Source: Rhodococcus antarcticus (GTDB lineage: Bacteria; Actinomycetota; Actinomycetes; Mycobacteriales; Mycobacteriaceae). Taken from it: a stretch of DNA of 64,000 bases. This document shows positions 21,701-28,832 of the stretch, piece after piece. The translations under genes and the position numbers were made by a program. The stretch's first letter is position 1. The number at the start of each line of letters is the position of its first letter. The stretch is from contig NZ_CP110615.1 in the NCBI RefSeq assembly GCF_026153295.1, positions 2,046,001 to 2,110,000 on the forward strand, given 5' to 3'. Below the pieces are notes generated by a model, which had not been told where the DNA came from, did no database searches, and saw nothing but the letters and a program-made list of their open reading frames with translations.

Positions 21701-22096
21701 TCAGGGCTGGTCGAAGCGACGCTTGAAGCGCTCCTCCATGCGGGAGGAGAACCCGCCGGGCTGCTTGTCGCCGCCGCGGGAGGCCCCGGGGGCGGGACCG
21801 CTGGGTGCCACGCCGGGCGCCCCACGACCCGTGACGAGCACGACGGCGGAGCCGAACATCATCAGGAAGCCGACGACGCTGACCGCGACGACGGCGATCG
21901 TGGGCAGGCCCAGCGCCACCCCGGCGATGAGCACGACGAGGCCGAGGACGAAGAGGAAGACCGCCTGCAGGCGGCGCTTCCTCGTCGCGGTCCTGACCCG
22001 GGCACCACGGACGTTGGACGCGAACTTGGGATCATCTGCGTAGAGCGCGCTCTCGATCTGGTCCAGCAAGCGCTGCTCGTGCTCGGAGAGTGGCAC
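21701..22096 (-). CDS. DUF3040 small membrane protein
   Basis: A 131-residue protein, equivalent of Rv2169c. PLSEHEQRLLDQIESALYADDPKFA is the DUF3040 N-terminal motif; two membrane helices follow (about 47-90), then a Gly/Pro-rich cytoplasmic tail. The GTG at 22096 starts directly at the conserved motif and has GGGAGGG upstream; the longer frame to 22123 is not conserved. DUF3040 proteins sit near dcw genes in actinobacteria; function unknown. Confidence 0.88.
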   Translation of the reverse strand: MPLSEHEQRLLDQIESALYADDPKFASNVRGARVRTATRKRRLQAVFLFVLGLVVLIAGVALGLPTIAVVAVSVVGFLMMFGSAVVLVTGRGAPGVAPSGPAPGASRGGDKQPGGFSSRMEERFKRRFDQP

Positions 22097-22152
22097 GTTT
22101 TCCCTCCCCCGGCACAGAGGCATTGGGCGGCCGCCCCTTCTCCGGGGGCGAC

Positions 22153-22173
22153 AGGCGCCCGACCCGGGCGCCT
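22153..22173 (-). terminator. Hairpin downstream of dinB
   Basis: AGGCGCCCG and CGGGCGCCT form a perfect 9-bp stem with a 3-nt loop, 68 nt past the dinB stop and 57 nt before the DUF3040 start. It could terminate the dinB transcript or be a leader hairpin of the DUF3040 mRNA. Confidence 0.4.
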
Positions 22174-22240
22174 TCCCACATCGTACGAGCAGAGTTCAAC
22201 TCCTACCACCCGCACGGGGATTCTCCTGTCCTCCCGAGGC

Positions 22241-23557
22241 TCAGCGACCACCCGGACGGGGGCCGCGGGGGGCTGCGGGGGGCTCCGGGGCACGTCGGGC
22301 ACCGTCGCGTCCGCCCAGCAGGGTGGCCGGACGGACCGCTCCGTCCCCGAACTTGGAGCGCAGGGCGTCGGCGGCCCGCTCGGCGTCGCGCCAGCCGTGC
22401 TCGCGCTCGTCCAGGCGCAGCTGCTCCACCACCTGGGCGGCCCGGACGAGCTGCTCGGTCCGCACGCCGACCAGGCGGACGGCCTGCGGCAGCGGACGCA
22501 GCGCGTCGAGCAGGGTGCGCGCGGTGCCGTACACCTCCTGGGCGACGTCGGTGGGCGCCTCCAGGGTCCGCGAGCGGGTGATCGTGGTGAAGTCGGCGTA
22601 GCGCACCTTCACCGCCACGGTCCTGGCGCGCAGCCCGCGACGACGCAGCCCCGCGGTGGTCCGCTCGGACAGGCGCAGCAGCTCGCGGTGGAGCACGGCC
22701 GAGTCGTGCACGTCGACGCTGAAGGTCTCCTCGGCCCCCACCGACTTCTCCGTCGTCCCGGCCACCACCGCCCGGTCGTCGCGACCGTTGGCCAGGGCGT
22801 GCAGGTGGCTGCCGCTCGCCGTGCCGACCCACTGCTGGAGCACCCGCAGCTCCGTGCCGGCCAGCTCGCCCACCGTCCGCAGACCCACCGCGGCCAGCTG
22901 CTCCGCGGTGCGGGCACCCACGCCCCACAGCGCCGAGACGGGCAGGGCGTGCAAGATCGCGAGCTCCTCGACCAGCGGCACCACCATGACGCCGTCGGGC
23001 TTGGCCATCCCCGAGGCGATCTTCGCCATCGACTTCGTGCGGGCCAGACCCACCGAGGCGGTGATGCCCTCCGCGGCGAGCACCGCCGACCGCACGTCCT
23101 GCGCGAGGGCCAGCGGGGTGGTCCGCAGCCGGCGCAACGAGCCGGCCACGTCCAGGAACGCCTCGTCCAGGCTCAGCGGCTCCACGAGCGGGGTGACGGA
23201 GCGGAAGATGCCCATGACCGTCCGCGAGGCGGCGGTGTACAGCGGGAACTGCGGGGGGACGAACACGGCCCGGGGGCACAGCCGACGGGCCCGGACCGCG
23301 GGCATGGCCGACCGGATCCCGAAGGCCCGCGCCTCGTAGGTGGCCGAGAGCACCACGCCCCGCCCCCCGGCCCCGGCGACCACGACGGGCAGACCGGCCA
23401 GGTGCGGGGCCTCGCGCACCTCGACGGAGGCGTAGAAGGCGTCCATGTCGACGTGCAGCACCGTGCACCCCGTGTCGTCGGGCCCGACCGCCGAGGAGGC
23501 GTCCTGCTCCCGTCGCGCCTGGCGGCCCGCGTCGGCGAGCTCTCCGCTGCGTCCCAC
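22241..23557 (-). CDS. dinB: DNA polymerase IV (Y family, DinB)
   Basis: Error-prone translesion polymerase of 438 residues. The catalytic carboxylates lie in LHVDMDAFYASVE and SLDEAFLDVAG. GLARTKSMAKIASGMAKPDG marks the palm/thumb region, and helix-hairpin-helix and little-finger domains follow. I do not see a clear C-terminal clamp-binding pentapeptide; the tail is Arg/Pro/Gly-rich. It is the third gene of a minus-strand run with a methyltransferase (26 bp gap) and a HEPN protein, with an SOS box ahead of the run. Confidence 0.93.
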   Translation of the reverse strand: MGRSGELADAGRQARREQDASSAVGPDDTGCTVLHVDMDAFYASVEVREAPHLAGLPVVVAGAGGRGVVLSATYEARAFGIRSAMPAVRARRLCPRAVFVPPQFPLYTAASRTVMGIFRSVTPLVEPLSLDEAFLDVAGSLRRLRTTPLALAQDVRSAVLAAEGITASVGLARTKSMAKIASGMAKPDGVMVVPLVEELAILHALPVSALWGVGARTAEQLAAVGLRTVGELAGTELRVLQQWVGTASGSHLHALANGRDDRAVVAGTTEKSVGAEETFSVDVHDSAVLHRELLRLSERTTAGLRRRGLRARTVAVKVRYADFTTITRSRTLEAPTDVAQEVYGTARTLLDALRPLPQAVRLVGVRTEQLVRAAQVVEQLRLDEREHGWRDAERAADALRSKFGDGAVRPATLLGGRDGARRAPEPPAAPRGPRPGGR

Positions 23558-23583
23558 GCGTCAGTGCCCCACCGGTCAGCCGC

Positions 23584-24405
23584 TCACGGGCGGGGCGCGA
23601 CCGTGGCCACGGCGTGCAACCGGCTGGCCATCTCGCGCAGCGGGGAGGTGCAGGAGGCGTGCAGCTCCAGCTCGGCCAGGGCCGCAGCCGAACCGGGGGC
23701 GGTCTCGAGCACGGGCCAGGGCACGAGGTCGCTCACGACGGCGTCGCCCTGCACGAGCTGGACGACGAGACCCGCGGCCACGAGCGCGGCCTCGATCCCC
23801 GCGACGTCGAAGCGGCGCAGCAGCGGGTCACGGGGGCCGACCCGACCGTCCGGGTCGGTCAGCACGTGCTGGGCGTCGGCGATGCGGCCCGCGAGCGCGC
23901 GGTGCAGGACCGCCGCCGCGCGCCCGGCCACCAGGACCGAGAGGGCGCCGGCCGGTGCGAGCGCGGCCACGAGGGCGGCGAGGGTCGCGGGGACGTCCTC
24001 GACCACCTCGAGCACGCCGTGCGCGAGCACCACGTCCGCGCTCGCGTCGGCCACCGCGTCGGCCAGGGAGTCCGCGTCGCCCTGGACCCCGGTGACGAGG
24101 TGCGACACACCGGCCTCCCGTGCGCGCCGGGCCAGCGAGGCCAGGGCGTCGGGGCTGGGCTCGACGACGGTCACGCTGCAGCCCGTGGTGGCCAGCGGCA
24201 CGGCCCAGACGCCGGAGCCACCTCCGACGTCGAGCACGCGGCAGCCCTGGGCGCCGCCGTGGGCCGCCCGGCAGACGAGCTGGTGGACGGCGCGGCGCAC
24301 GGCGAGGCTGCCGGCCCCGGCCTGGCTCGCGTCGGTGCCGGGCACCGGCGGCAGGCTGGCGCGCGCCGAGGGTGCTCCAGGGGTGGGTGCTCCGGGGGTG
24401 CTCAC
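23584..24405 (-). CDS. Class I SAM-dependent methyltransferase
   Basis: A 273-residue protein with a Rossmann methyltransferase core: motif I VLDVGGGSGVWAVPLA, acidic strand-2 end VTVVEPSPDA, and post-motif region DVVLAHGVLEVVEDV. The GTG at 24405 is chosen because the core begins some 50 residues later, as usual; a frame open to 24720 overlaps the next gene. The substrate cannot be read from sequence. It lies 43 bp after the HEPN gene and 26 bp before dinB, so the three are probably co-transcribed. Confidence 0.85.
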   Translation of the reverse strand: MSTPGAPTPGAPSARASLPPVPGTDASQAGAGSLAVRRAVHQLVCRAAHGGAQGCRVLDVGGGSGVWAVPLATTGCSVTVVEPSPDALASLARRAREAGVSHLVTGVQGDADSLADAVADASADVVLAHGVLEVVEDVPATLAALVAALAPAGALSVLVAGRAAAVLHRALAGRIADAQHVLTDPDGRVGPRDPLLRRFDVAGIEAALVAAGLVVQLVQGDAVVSDLVPWPVLETAPGSAAALAELELHASCTSPLREMASRLHAVATVAPRP

Positions 24406-24448
24406 GGACTCCCACAGTAGTGGCCGACACCGGCGTTCCCCGGTGCCC

Positions 24449-24859
24449 TCACCGATCTGGGCGACGTGGTCCCCGGCCGCGCACGGCGTTCTCGGCCAGG
24501 GCCAGGAACTGCTCCACCTGACGGACCATGTCGTCGGCGTCCCGCACGGACACCGCAGGGGGCCGCCCCGACGGGCCCGGAGCGCACGCCGCGAAGAACT
24601 GGGCCCACTCCCCCAGCTCGGGAGCCACGGCCCGCAGCAGCTCCCACGCGCTGGTCGGCCGGCCACCGGTGGAGGGTGCCGGGGACGGCCCCGGCTCGCG
24701 CCCTGACGTCGGCACCGCACGGGCGGCCAGCACCGCGGCCGCCCCCCGGAGCGCGGCCAGGTGCGCCGCCGCGAAGCGACGGGGTGCTGCGGGCTCCGTG
24801 CACGCGGCCGCGAGACCGTCCCCCGCCTGCTGCAGCAGGTCCACCGCTGGTGCCGTCAC
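24449..24859 (-). CDS. SAV_6107-type HEPN domain protein
   Basis: A 136-residue, mostly helical protein of the SAV_6107 HEPN family. The segment PRRFAAAHLAALRGAAAVLAARA contains R-x4-H, the motif that is catalytic in HEPN ribonucleases. AWELLRAVAPELGEWAQFFAACA is the other conserved helix. The GTG has GGAGGG upstream. HEPN proteins are often RNases of toxin or defence systems, but this family has no proven activity that I know of. It heads the run with methyltransferase and dinB behind an SOS box. Confidence 0.82.
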   Translation of the reverse strand: MTAPAVDLLQQAGDGLAAACTEPAAPRRFAAAHLAALRGAAAVLAARAVPTSGREPGPSPAPSTGGRPTSAWELLRAVAPELGEWAQFFAACAPGPSGRPPAVSVRDADDMVRQVEQFLALAENAVRGRGPRRPDR

Positions 24860-24925
24860 GTCGGCCCTCCCTCCACGTCGGTACTGCGGTGCCGCTCGGC
24901 ACGGCCACTGGCCGGGTGCGCCGGA

Positions 24926-24962
24926 CCCGGGGCCGCCGCGCTTCCCTCGCGGCGGCCCCGGG
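24926..24962 (-). promoter_or_regulatory. Leader hairpin of the HEPN-dinB transcript
   Basis: A perfect 15-bp inverted repeat (24926-24940 and 24948-24962) with a 7-nt loop lies between the SOS box and the HEPN gene start. A transcript begun at the SOS-box promoter would carry it as a very stable 5' hairpin ending about 67 nt before the GTG. It may act as an attenuator, or as a terminator of another transcript. Confidence 0.55.
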
Positions 24963-24977
24963 AGCCGGAGCCATGGT

Positions 24978-24993
24978 TCGAACACCTGTTCGA
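24978..24993. promoter_or_regulatory. LexA (SOS) box
   Basis: TCGAAC ACCT GTTCGA matches the Gram-positive/mycobacterial LexA operator TCGAAC-N4-GTTCGA without mismatch. The perfect palindrome extends to 24974-24997 and, with one mismatch, to 16-bp arms. It lies 118 bp before the HEPN-methyltransferase-dinB run on the minus strand and 91 bp before the GNAT gene on the plus strand. Confidence 0.88.
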
Positions 24994-25004
24994 ACCACGG
25001 CTGG

Positions 25005-25035
25005 ACCATAGCCGGGCGCACCCCGGTCCCGTCAA
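25005..25035 (-). promoter_or_regulatory. Candidate promoter next to the SOS box
   Basis: Minus strand TTGACG (25035-25030) and TATGGT (25010-25005), spacer 19 bp. Transcription would begin near 24998, so the LexA box would cover the first transcribed bases, a good repressor position. The spacer is slightly long. Confidence 0.5.
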
Positions 25036-25084
25036 CACCCGCGTCGTCGCGGGGAACGGTGGGTGGAGGTGGTGTGATGGGCGG

Positions 25085-25642
25085 GTGAGCGTGGACGTCG
25101 TCGAGCTGTCGCCCGAGGCGCTGCGGGAGCGGATGGGCGAGGCGCTCGGCGTCTACGTCGCCGCCATGGACTACCCCCCGGGCACCGAGGCGCACCGGGC
25201 GCCCATGTGGGCCGAGCACGCCCTGCGGCCGGGCTGGGCCGCCGTGGCCGCGATCGACGCCGGCACCCTGGTCGGCATCGGGTACGGCTACCGCAGCGCT
25301 CGCGGGCAGTGGTGGTCGGAGGAGGTCCGCACCGGGCTGCTGGCCCTGGGCCGGCCCGCCGGCGAGACGGAGCAGGTGCTGGCCGACACCTTCGAGCTCA
25401 CCGAGCTCCACGTGCACCCGGCGGCCCAGGGCGACGGCCTGGGGTCCCGGCTGCTGCTGTCCTTGCTGGAGGGACGGCCGGAGGGTCGCGTGCTGCTGTC
25501 CACCCCGGAGGTCGACGCGGAGGGCAACCGGGCCTGGCGGCTGTACCGGCGCACGGGGTTCGGCGACGTCCTGCGGCACTTCCGCTTCACCGGCGACCCG
25601 CGCCCGTTCGCGGTGCTCGGCCGATCCCTCCCGCTGGGCTGA
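25085..25642 (+). CDS. GNAT-family N-acetyltransferase
   Basis: Acetyl- or acyltransferase of 185 residues; positional equivalent of Rv2170. The acetyl-CoA loop is in LHVHPAAQGDGLGSRLL, and LYRRTGFGDVLRHFRF is the C-terminal motif B-like strand. GTG at 25085 is chosen by length against the family. A TGTGAT lies 6 nt upstream, so the mRNA may be leaderless. Substrate unknown; the orthologue position next to lppM is conserved with mycobacteria. Confidence 0.85.
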   Translation: MSVDVVELSPEALRERMGEALGVYVAAMDYPPGTEAHRAPMWAEHALRPGWAAVAAIDAGTLVGIGYGYRSARGQWWSEEVRTGLLALGRPAGETEQVLADTFELTELHVHPAAQGDGLGSRLLLSLLEGRPEGRVLLSTPEVDAEGNRAWRLYRRTGFGDVLRHFRFTGDPRPFAVLGRSLPLG

Positions 25643-25682
25643 GCCGGCCGGCCGTCGCCGGGCCGGGTGGCCCCGCCGCCGC

Positions 25683-25688
25683 TACCGT
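25683..25688 (+). promoter_or_regulatory. -10 box for leaderless crtO-like mRNA
   Basis: TACCGT lies 7 nt before the GTG of the ketolase gene, leaving no room for a ribosome site. This fits a leaderless transcript that starts at the GTG. Confidence 0.55.
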
Positions 25689-25695
25689 TGGGCCC

Positions 25696-27300
25696 GTGCA
25701 GGACGTGGTGGTGGTGGGCGCGGGCCACAACGCGCTCGTCGCCGGGTGCTACCTGGCCCGGGCGGGCTGGGGCGTCACCGTCCTCGAGCGCGACGCGGTC
25801 GCCGGTGGCGCGGTGTCCACCGTCGAGCGCTTCCCCGGCCACCAGGTGGACCGCGGCTCCTCGGCGCACCTGATGATCCGGCACCTCGGCATCGTGGAGG
25901 AGCTGGGACTGGCCGAGCACGGGTTGCGCTACGCCGACTGCGACCCCTGGGCCTTCGCGCCCGCGCCCCCCGGGTCGGACGCCCCCGGCATCGTCTTCCA
26001 CCGCGACCTCGACGCCACCTGCGCCTCCGTCGAGGCGGCCTGCGGCGCGGCCGAGGCCGACGCGTACCGGCGCTTCGTCGGCACCTGGGGGCCGCGCAGC
26101 GCCCGCGTGCTGCGCAGCTTCGCCACCCCGCCCACCCCGCGGCACCTGGCCCGCGCGTTCTGGGGGATGGACACCGGGGGCGATCCCGCCGGGCTGTCCC
26201 GGGAGTTCCTCACCTCCGGCGACGGCCTGCTCGACGCGACCTTCGACGACGAGCGCCTGCGCGCCGCCCTGGCGTGGTTCGGGGCGCAGTCGGGCCCGCC
26301 CACCTCGGCGGCGGCCACCGCCCCCATGGTCGGGTTCGCGGCCGCGATGCACGCGGTCCCACCCGGCCGGGCGATCGGCGGCAGCGGTGCGCTGAGCCGG
26401 GCGCTGGTCTCCAAGCTCGCGTCCCTGGGCGGACGCGTGGTCCTCGGCGACGCCGTCACGTCGCTGCACCGCGGCACCGACGGCTGGACGGTCCGCACGG
26501 CCGGTGGCACCGAGCACCGGGCCCGCACCGTCGTCGCCGGCTGCCACGTGCTGGACACCCTGGACCTGCTCGCCGCGGGCGGGCACCCGGAGCCGGAGCG
26601 GGTGTCGCGCTGGCGCCGCGAGGTGCGGGTGGGCCCGGGCATCGGCATGGTCGTGCGCCTGGCCACCTCCGGGCTGCCGCGCTACCCCAGCGCCCCGGCC
26701 GGGGTGGCGGTGGAGCACGGGCTGCAGCTGCTGGTGCACGACCGCCGCCAGCTGCACGGTGCGCACGGCGCGGCAATGGCCGGCGAGCTGCCCCCCACCC
26801 CCGTGGTGCTGGCCATGAGCCTGAGCTCGCTGGACCCCGGCTCGGTGCCGGCCGGGCAGCAGCAGGTGTCGCTGTGGGCCCAGTGGCACCCCTACGCGCT
26901 CTCGGGGGGACGGAGCTGGGACGGCGTCGGGGAGGCCGAGGGCGACCGGATCGTGGCCGAGATGGACGCCCACGCACCGGGCTTCGCCGACTCGGTGCTG
27001 CACCGGCTCGTGCAGACCCCGCTGGACCTGGAGCGCGAGCTCGGCCTGCGCGGCGGCAACGTGATGCACGTCGAGATGTCGCTGGAGTCGCAGATGCTGT
27101 TCCGCCCGACCCCGGAGCTCTCCGGCTACCGGGTGCCCGGGGCGGCCGGGCTCTACCTCACGGGCGCCTCCACCCACCCCGGCGGCGGGGTCAGCGGCGC
27201 CAGCGGGCGCAGCGCCGCCGCCCTCGCCCTGGCCGACGCCCGGGGCGGCATGCTGCGGCGTGCGGTCGCGGGCGGGCGCGCCGTGGTGGCCAGGCGGTGA
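25696..27300 (+). CDS. crtO: CrtO-type carotenoid ketolase (FAD oxidoreductase)
   Basis: FAD-dependent oxidoreductase of the phytoene desaturase superfamily, 534 residues. The dinucleotide fold is VVVVGAGHNALVAGCYLA at the N-terminus with the acid at VTVLERD. Segments VERFPGHQVDRGSSAHLMI, CDPWAFAP, GIVFHRDLDATC and the C-terminal YLTGASTHPGGGVSGASGR closely resemble my recollection of Rhodococcus erythropolis CrtO, which ketolates the beta ring of gamma- or beta-carotene. It overlaps cruF by 4 bp, supporting a carotenoid role. Alternative: another CrtI/CrtO-type oxidase acting on an acyclic end. Confidence 0.78.
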   Translation: MQDVVVVGAGHNALVAGCYLARAGWGVTVLERDAVAGGAVSTVERFPGHQVDRGSSAHLMIRHLGIVEELGLAEHGLRYADCDPWAFAPAPPGSDAPGIVFHRDLDATCASVEAACGAAEADAYRRFVGTWGPRSARVLRSFATPPTPRHLARAFWGMDTGGDPAGLSREFLTSGDGLLDATFDDERLRAALAWFGAQSGPPTSAAATAPMVGFAAAMHAVPPGRAIGGSGALSRALVSKLASLGGRVVLGDAVTSLHRGTDGWTVRTAGGTEHRARTVVAGCHVLDTLDLLAAGGHPEPERVSRWRREVRVGPGIGMVVRLATSGLPRYPSAPAGVAVEHGLQLLVHDRRQLHGAHGAAMAGELPPTPVVLAMSLSSLDPGSVPAGQQQVSLWAQWHPYALSGGRSWDGVGEAEGDRIVAEMDAHAPGFADSVLHRLVQTPLDLERELGLRGGNVMHVEMSLESQMLFRPTPELSGYRVPGAAGLYLTGASTHPGGGVSGASGRSAAALALADARGGMLRRAVAGGRAVVARR

Positions 27301-28100
27301 GGACGGCCGGCGCTCTCGGGGTGGCCGCGGTCGCGGTGCAGATCACCTACCCGCTGACGGCCGGCTCGACCCGCGACGCGGTGAGCATTGCGGTGGTGCT
27401 CCTGCTCGCCGCGGCGTCGGTGGTGCACGCCGTCGTGGTCCGCGGGGTGCGCTGGGCGGGCGCGCTCGTCCTGGTGACCGCAGGGGGCGGGTTCGCCGTG
27501 GAGCTGCTCGGCACCGCCACCGCGTTCCCGTTCGGGGAGTACACCTACGCGCAGGGTCGTCTCGGGCCGGCGGTCGCCGGGGTGCCGCTGCTCATCGGGG
27601 TGGCCTGGACGGCGGGCGCCTACCCCGCCTGGTGCGCGGCGCAGCGGGTGAGCTCCGGCCGCGGGGGCCGCCTGGTCCTGGCCGCGGTGGGCCTGGCCGG
27701 CTGGGACCTGTTCCTGGACCCGCAGATGGTGGCCGACGGTCGCTGGACCTGGGTGCAGCAGGACGCGGGGCTGCCGGGTGTTCCCGCGGTCCCGGTGGGC
27801 AACTACCTCGGCTGGCTGGGGGTGGCGCTGGTGATGGCCGCGCTGCTCACCCTGCTGCCGACGACGGAGGTCCCCACCCGGCGCGACGGACTGCCCGTGG
27901 CCCTGTTCTGCTGGACGTGGCTGGGTTCGGCCCTGGCGCACGCGGTGTTCCTCGGGCTGCCCGCCTCCGCCGTGTACGGCCTGGTCGGCATGGGCGTGCT
28001 GGGGGTCCCGCTGCTGGCCGTGCTGGGGTCGGGGCGCGAGCGTTACGGGCGCGTCGCGCCGCGCGCTCACCGACCACGGACCGGGCGGCTGGCACGATGA
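27297..28100 (+). CDS. cruF: CruF-type carotenoid 1,2-hydratase
   Basis: Polytopic membrane protein of 267 residues with about seven helices. The carotenoid biosynthesis (CruF/DUF422) family features are visible: GGGFAVELLGTATAFPFGEYTY and WDLFLDPQMVADGRWTW. CruF adds water to the psi end of gamma-carotene or lycopene, giving a tertiary 1'-OH that can be glycosylated. GTG start overlaps the crtO-like stop by 4 bp. Confidence 0.85.
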   Translation: MRTAGALGVAAVAVQITYPLTAGSTRDAVSIAVVLLLAAASVVHAVVVRGVRWAGALVLVTAGGGFAVELLGTATAFPFGEYTYAQGRLGPAVAGVPLLIGVAWTAGAYPAWCAAQRVSSGRGGRLVLAAVGLAGWDLFLDPQMVADGRWTWVQQDAGLPGVPAVPVGNYLGWLGVALVMAALLTLLPTTEVPTRRDGLPVALFCWTWLGSALAHAVFLGLPASAVYGLVGMGVLGVPLLAVLGSGRERYGRVAPRAHRPRTGRLAR

Positions 28101-28104
28101 CCCG

Positions 28105-28824
28105 GTGCTGCCTCCGGTGACCCTGCGACCTGCCCCGCGCCCACCCCGATCCCCGCGGCGACCGCTCGCGCTGGTGGCGGTCCTGCTGCTGGCCCTGCCG
28201 CTGCTCACCGGGTGCCTGCGGGCCCAGCTGACCATGGGTGTCTCCTCCAGCGACGAGGTGACCGGGCAGCTCGTGGTCGCGGTGCCCCGGGGCGGCACCG
28301 CACCGACCCTGACCGTGCCGCCCGGACTCAGCTCGTCCGTCACCGTGGACCGGTACTCCCAGGACGGCTACAACGGCAGCGTCGTCCGCTTCACCGCCCT
28401 CAGCTTCGCCCAGCTGCAGCTGCTGTCCGGGCTCAGCGCCGACGGCGCCGGCGCGTACTCCCTGACCCTGCGGCGCTCCGGGGACATCGTGACCCTCGAC
28501 GGCACCGTCGACCTCACCAACGTCACCGCGGAGGGCGCCGACGTCACCATCAAGATCAGCTTCCCGTCCCCGGTCACGACCACCAACGGCAGGCCCGACG
28601 GCACCAAGGGCATCACCTGGACCACGGCCGCGGGCGGCACCCTGAAGGTGGGCCAGAGCAACCAGCTGCAGGCCTCGGTCCGCTACGACGACCCCACCAC
28701 CCGCAGCTTCACCCAGTGGGCGCTCATCCTCGGCGGCGTCGTCCTCGGGGTGGCCCTGCTCGTCGCCGTGATCGCCGTCATGGCCCGCGACCGCTCCCCC
28801 CGGCCGGGCCGGGTCCACCGCTGA
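28105..28824 (+). CDS. lppM: LppM-family lipoprotein
   Basis: A 239-residue secreted lipoprotein, orthologue of Rv2171. The signal peptide ends in the lipobox LLTGC (Cys about 37). The conserved LppM domain follows (LRAQLTMGVSSSDEVTGQLVVA), and there is a C-terminal membrane helix near 208-230 with a short basic tail. In M. tuberculosis LppM affects phagocytosis and exposure of mannosylated lipids. The GTG start lies 4 bp after cruF; a CACGAT 6 nt before it may be a weak -10, so the mRNA may also start here. Confidence 0.87.
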   Translation: MLPPVTLRPAPRPPRSPRRPLALVAVLLLALPLLTGCLRAQLTMGVSSSDEVTGQLVVAVPRGGTAPTLTVPPGLSSSVTVDRYSQDGYNGSVVRFTALSFAQLQLLSGLSADGAGAYSLTLRRSGDIVTLDGTVDLTNVTAEGADVTIKISFPSPVTTTNGRPDGTKGITWTTAAGGTLKVGQSNQLQASVRYDDPTTRSFTQWALILGGVVLGVALLVAVIAVMARDRSPRPGRVHR

Positions 28825-28832
28825 CCTCCCGG

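Noticed and set aside
24974-24997. Palindrome read as an att site or a tRNA T-arm (GGTTCGAACC)
   Set aside because: GTTCGA occurs in tRNA T-loops, but no acceptor, anticodon or D arms surround it; the sequence is a full LexA operator.
25696-27300. A second phytoene desaturase (CrtI)
   Set aside because: Sequence motifs fit CrtO-type ketolases better, and an ordinary CrtI is encoded at 32643-34166.
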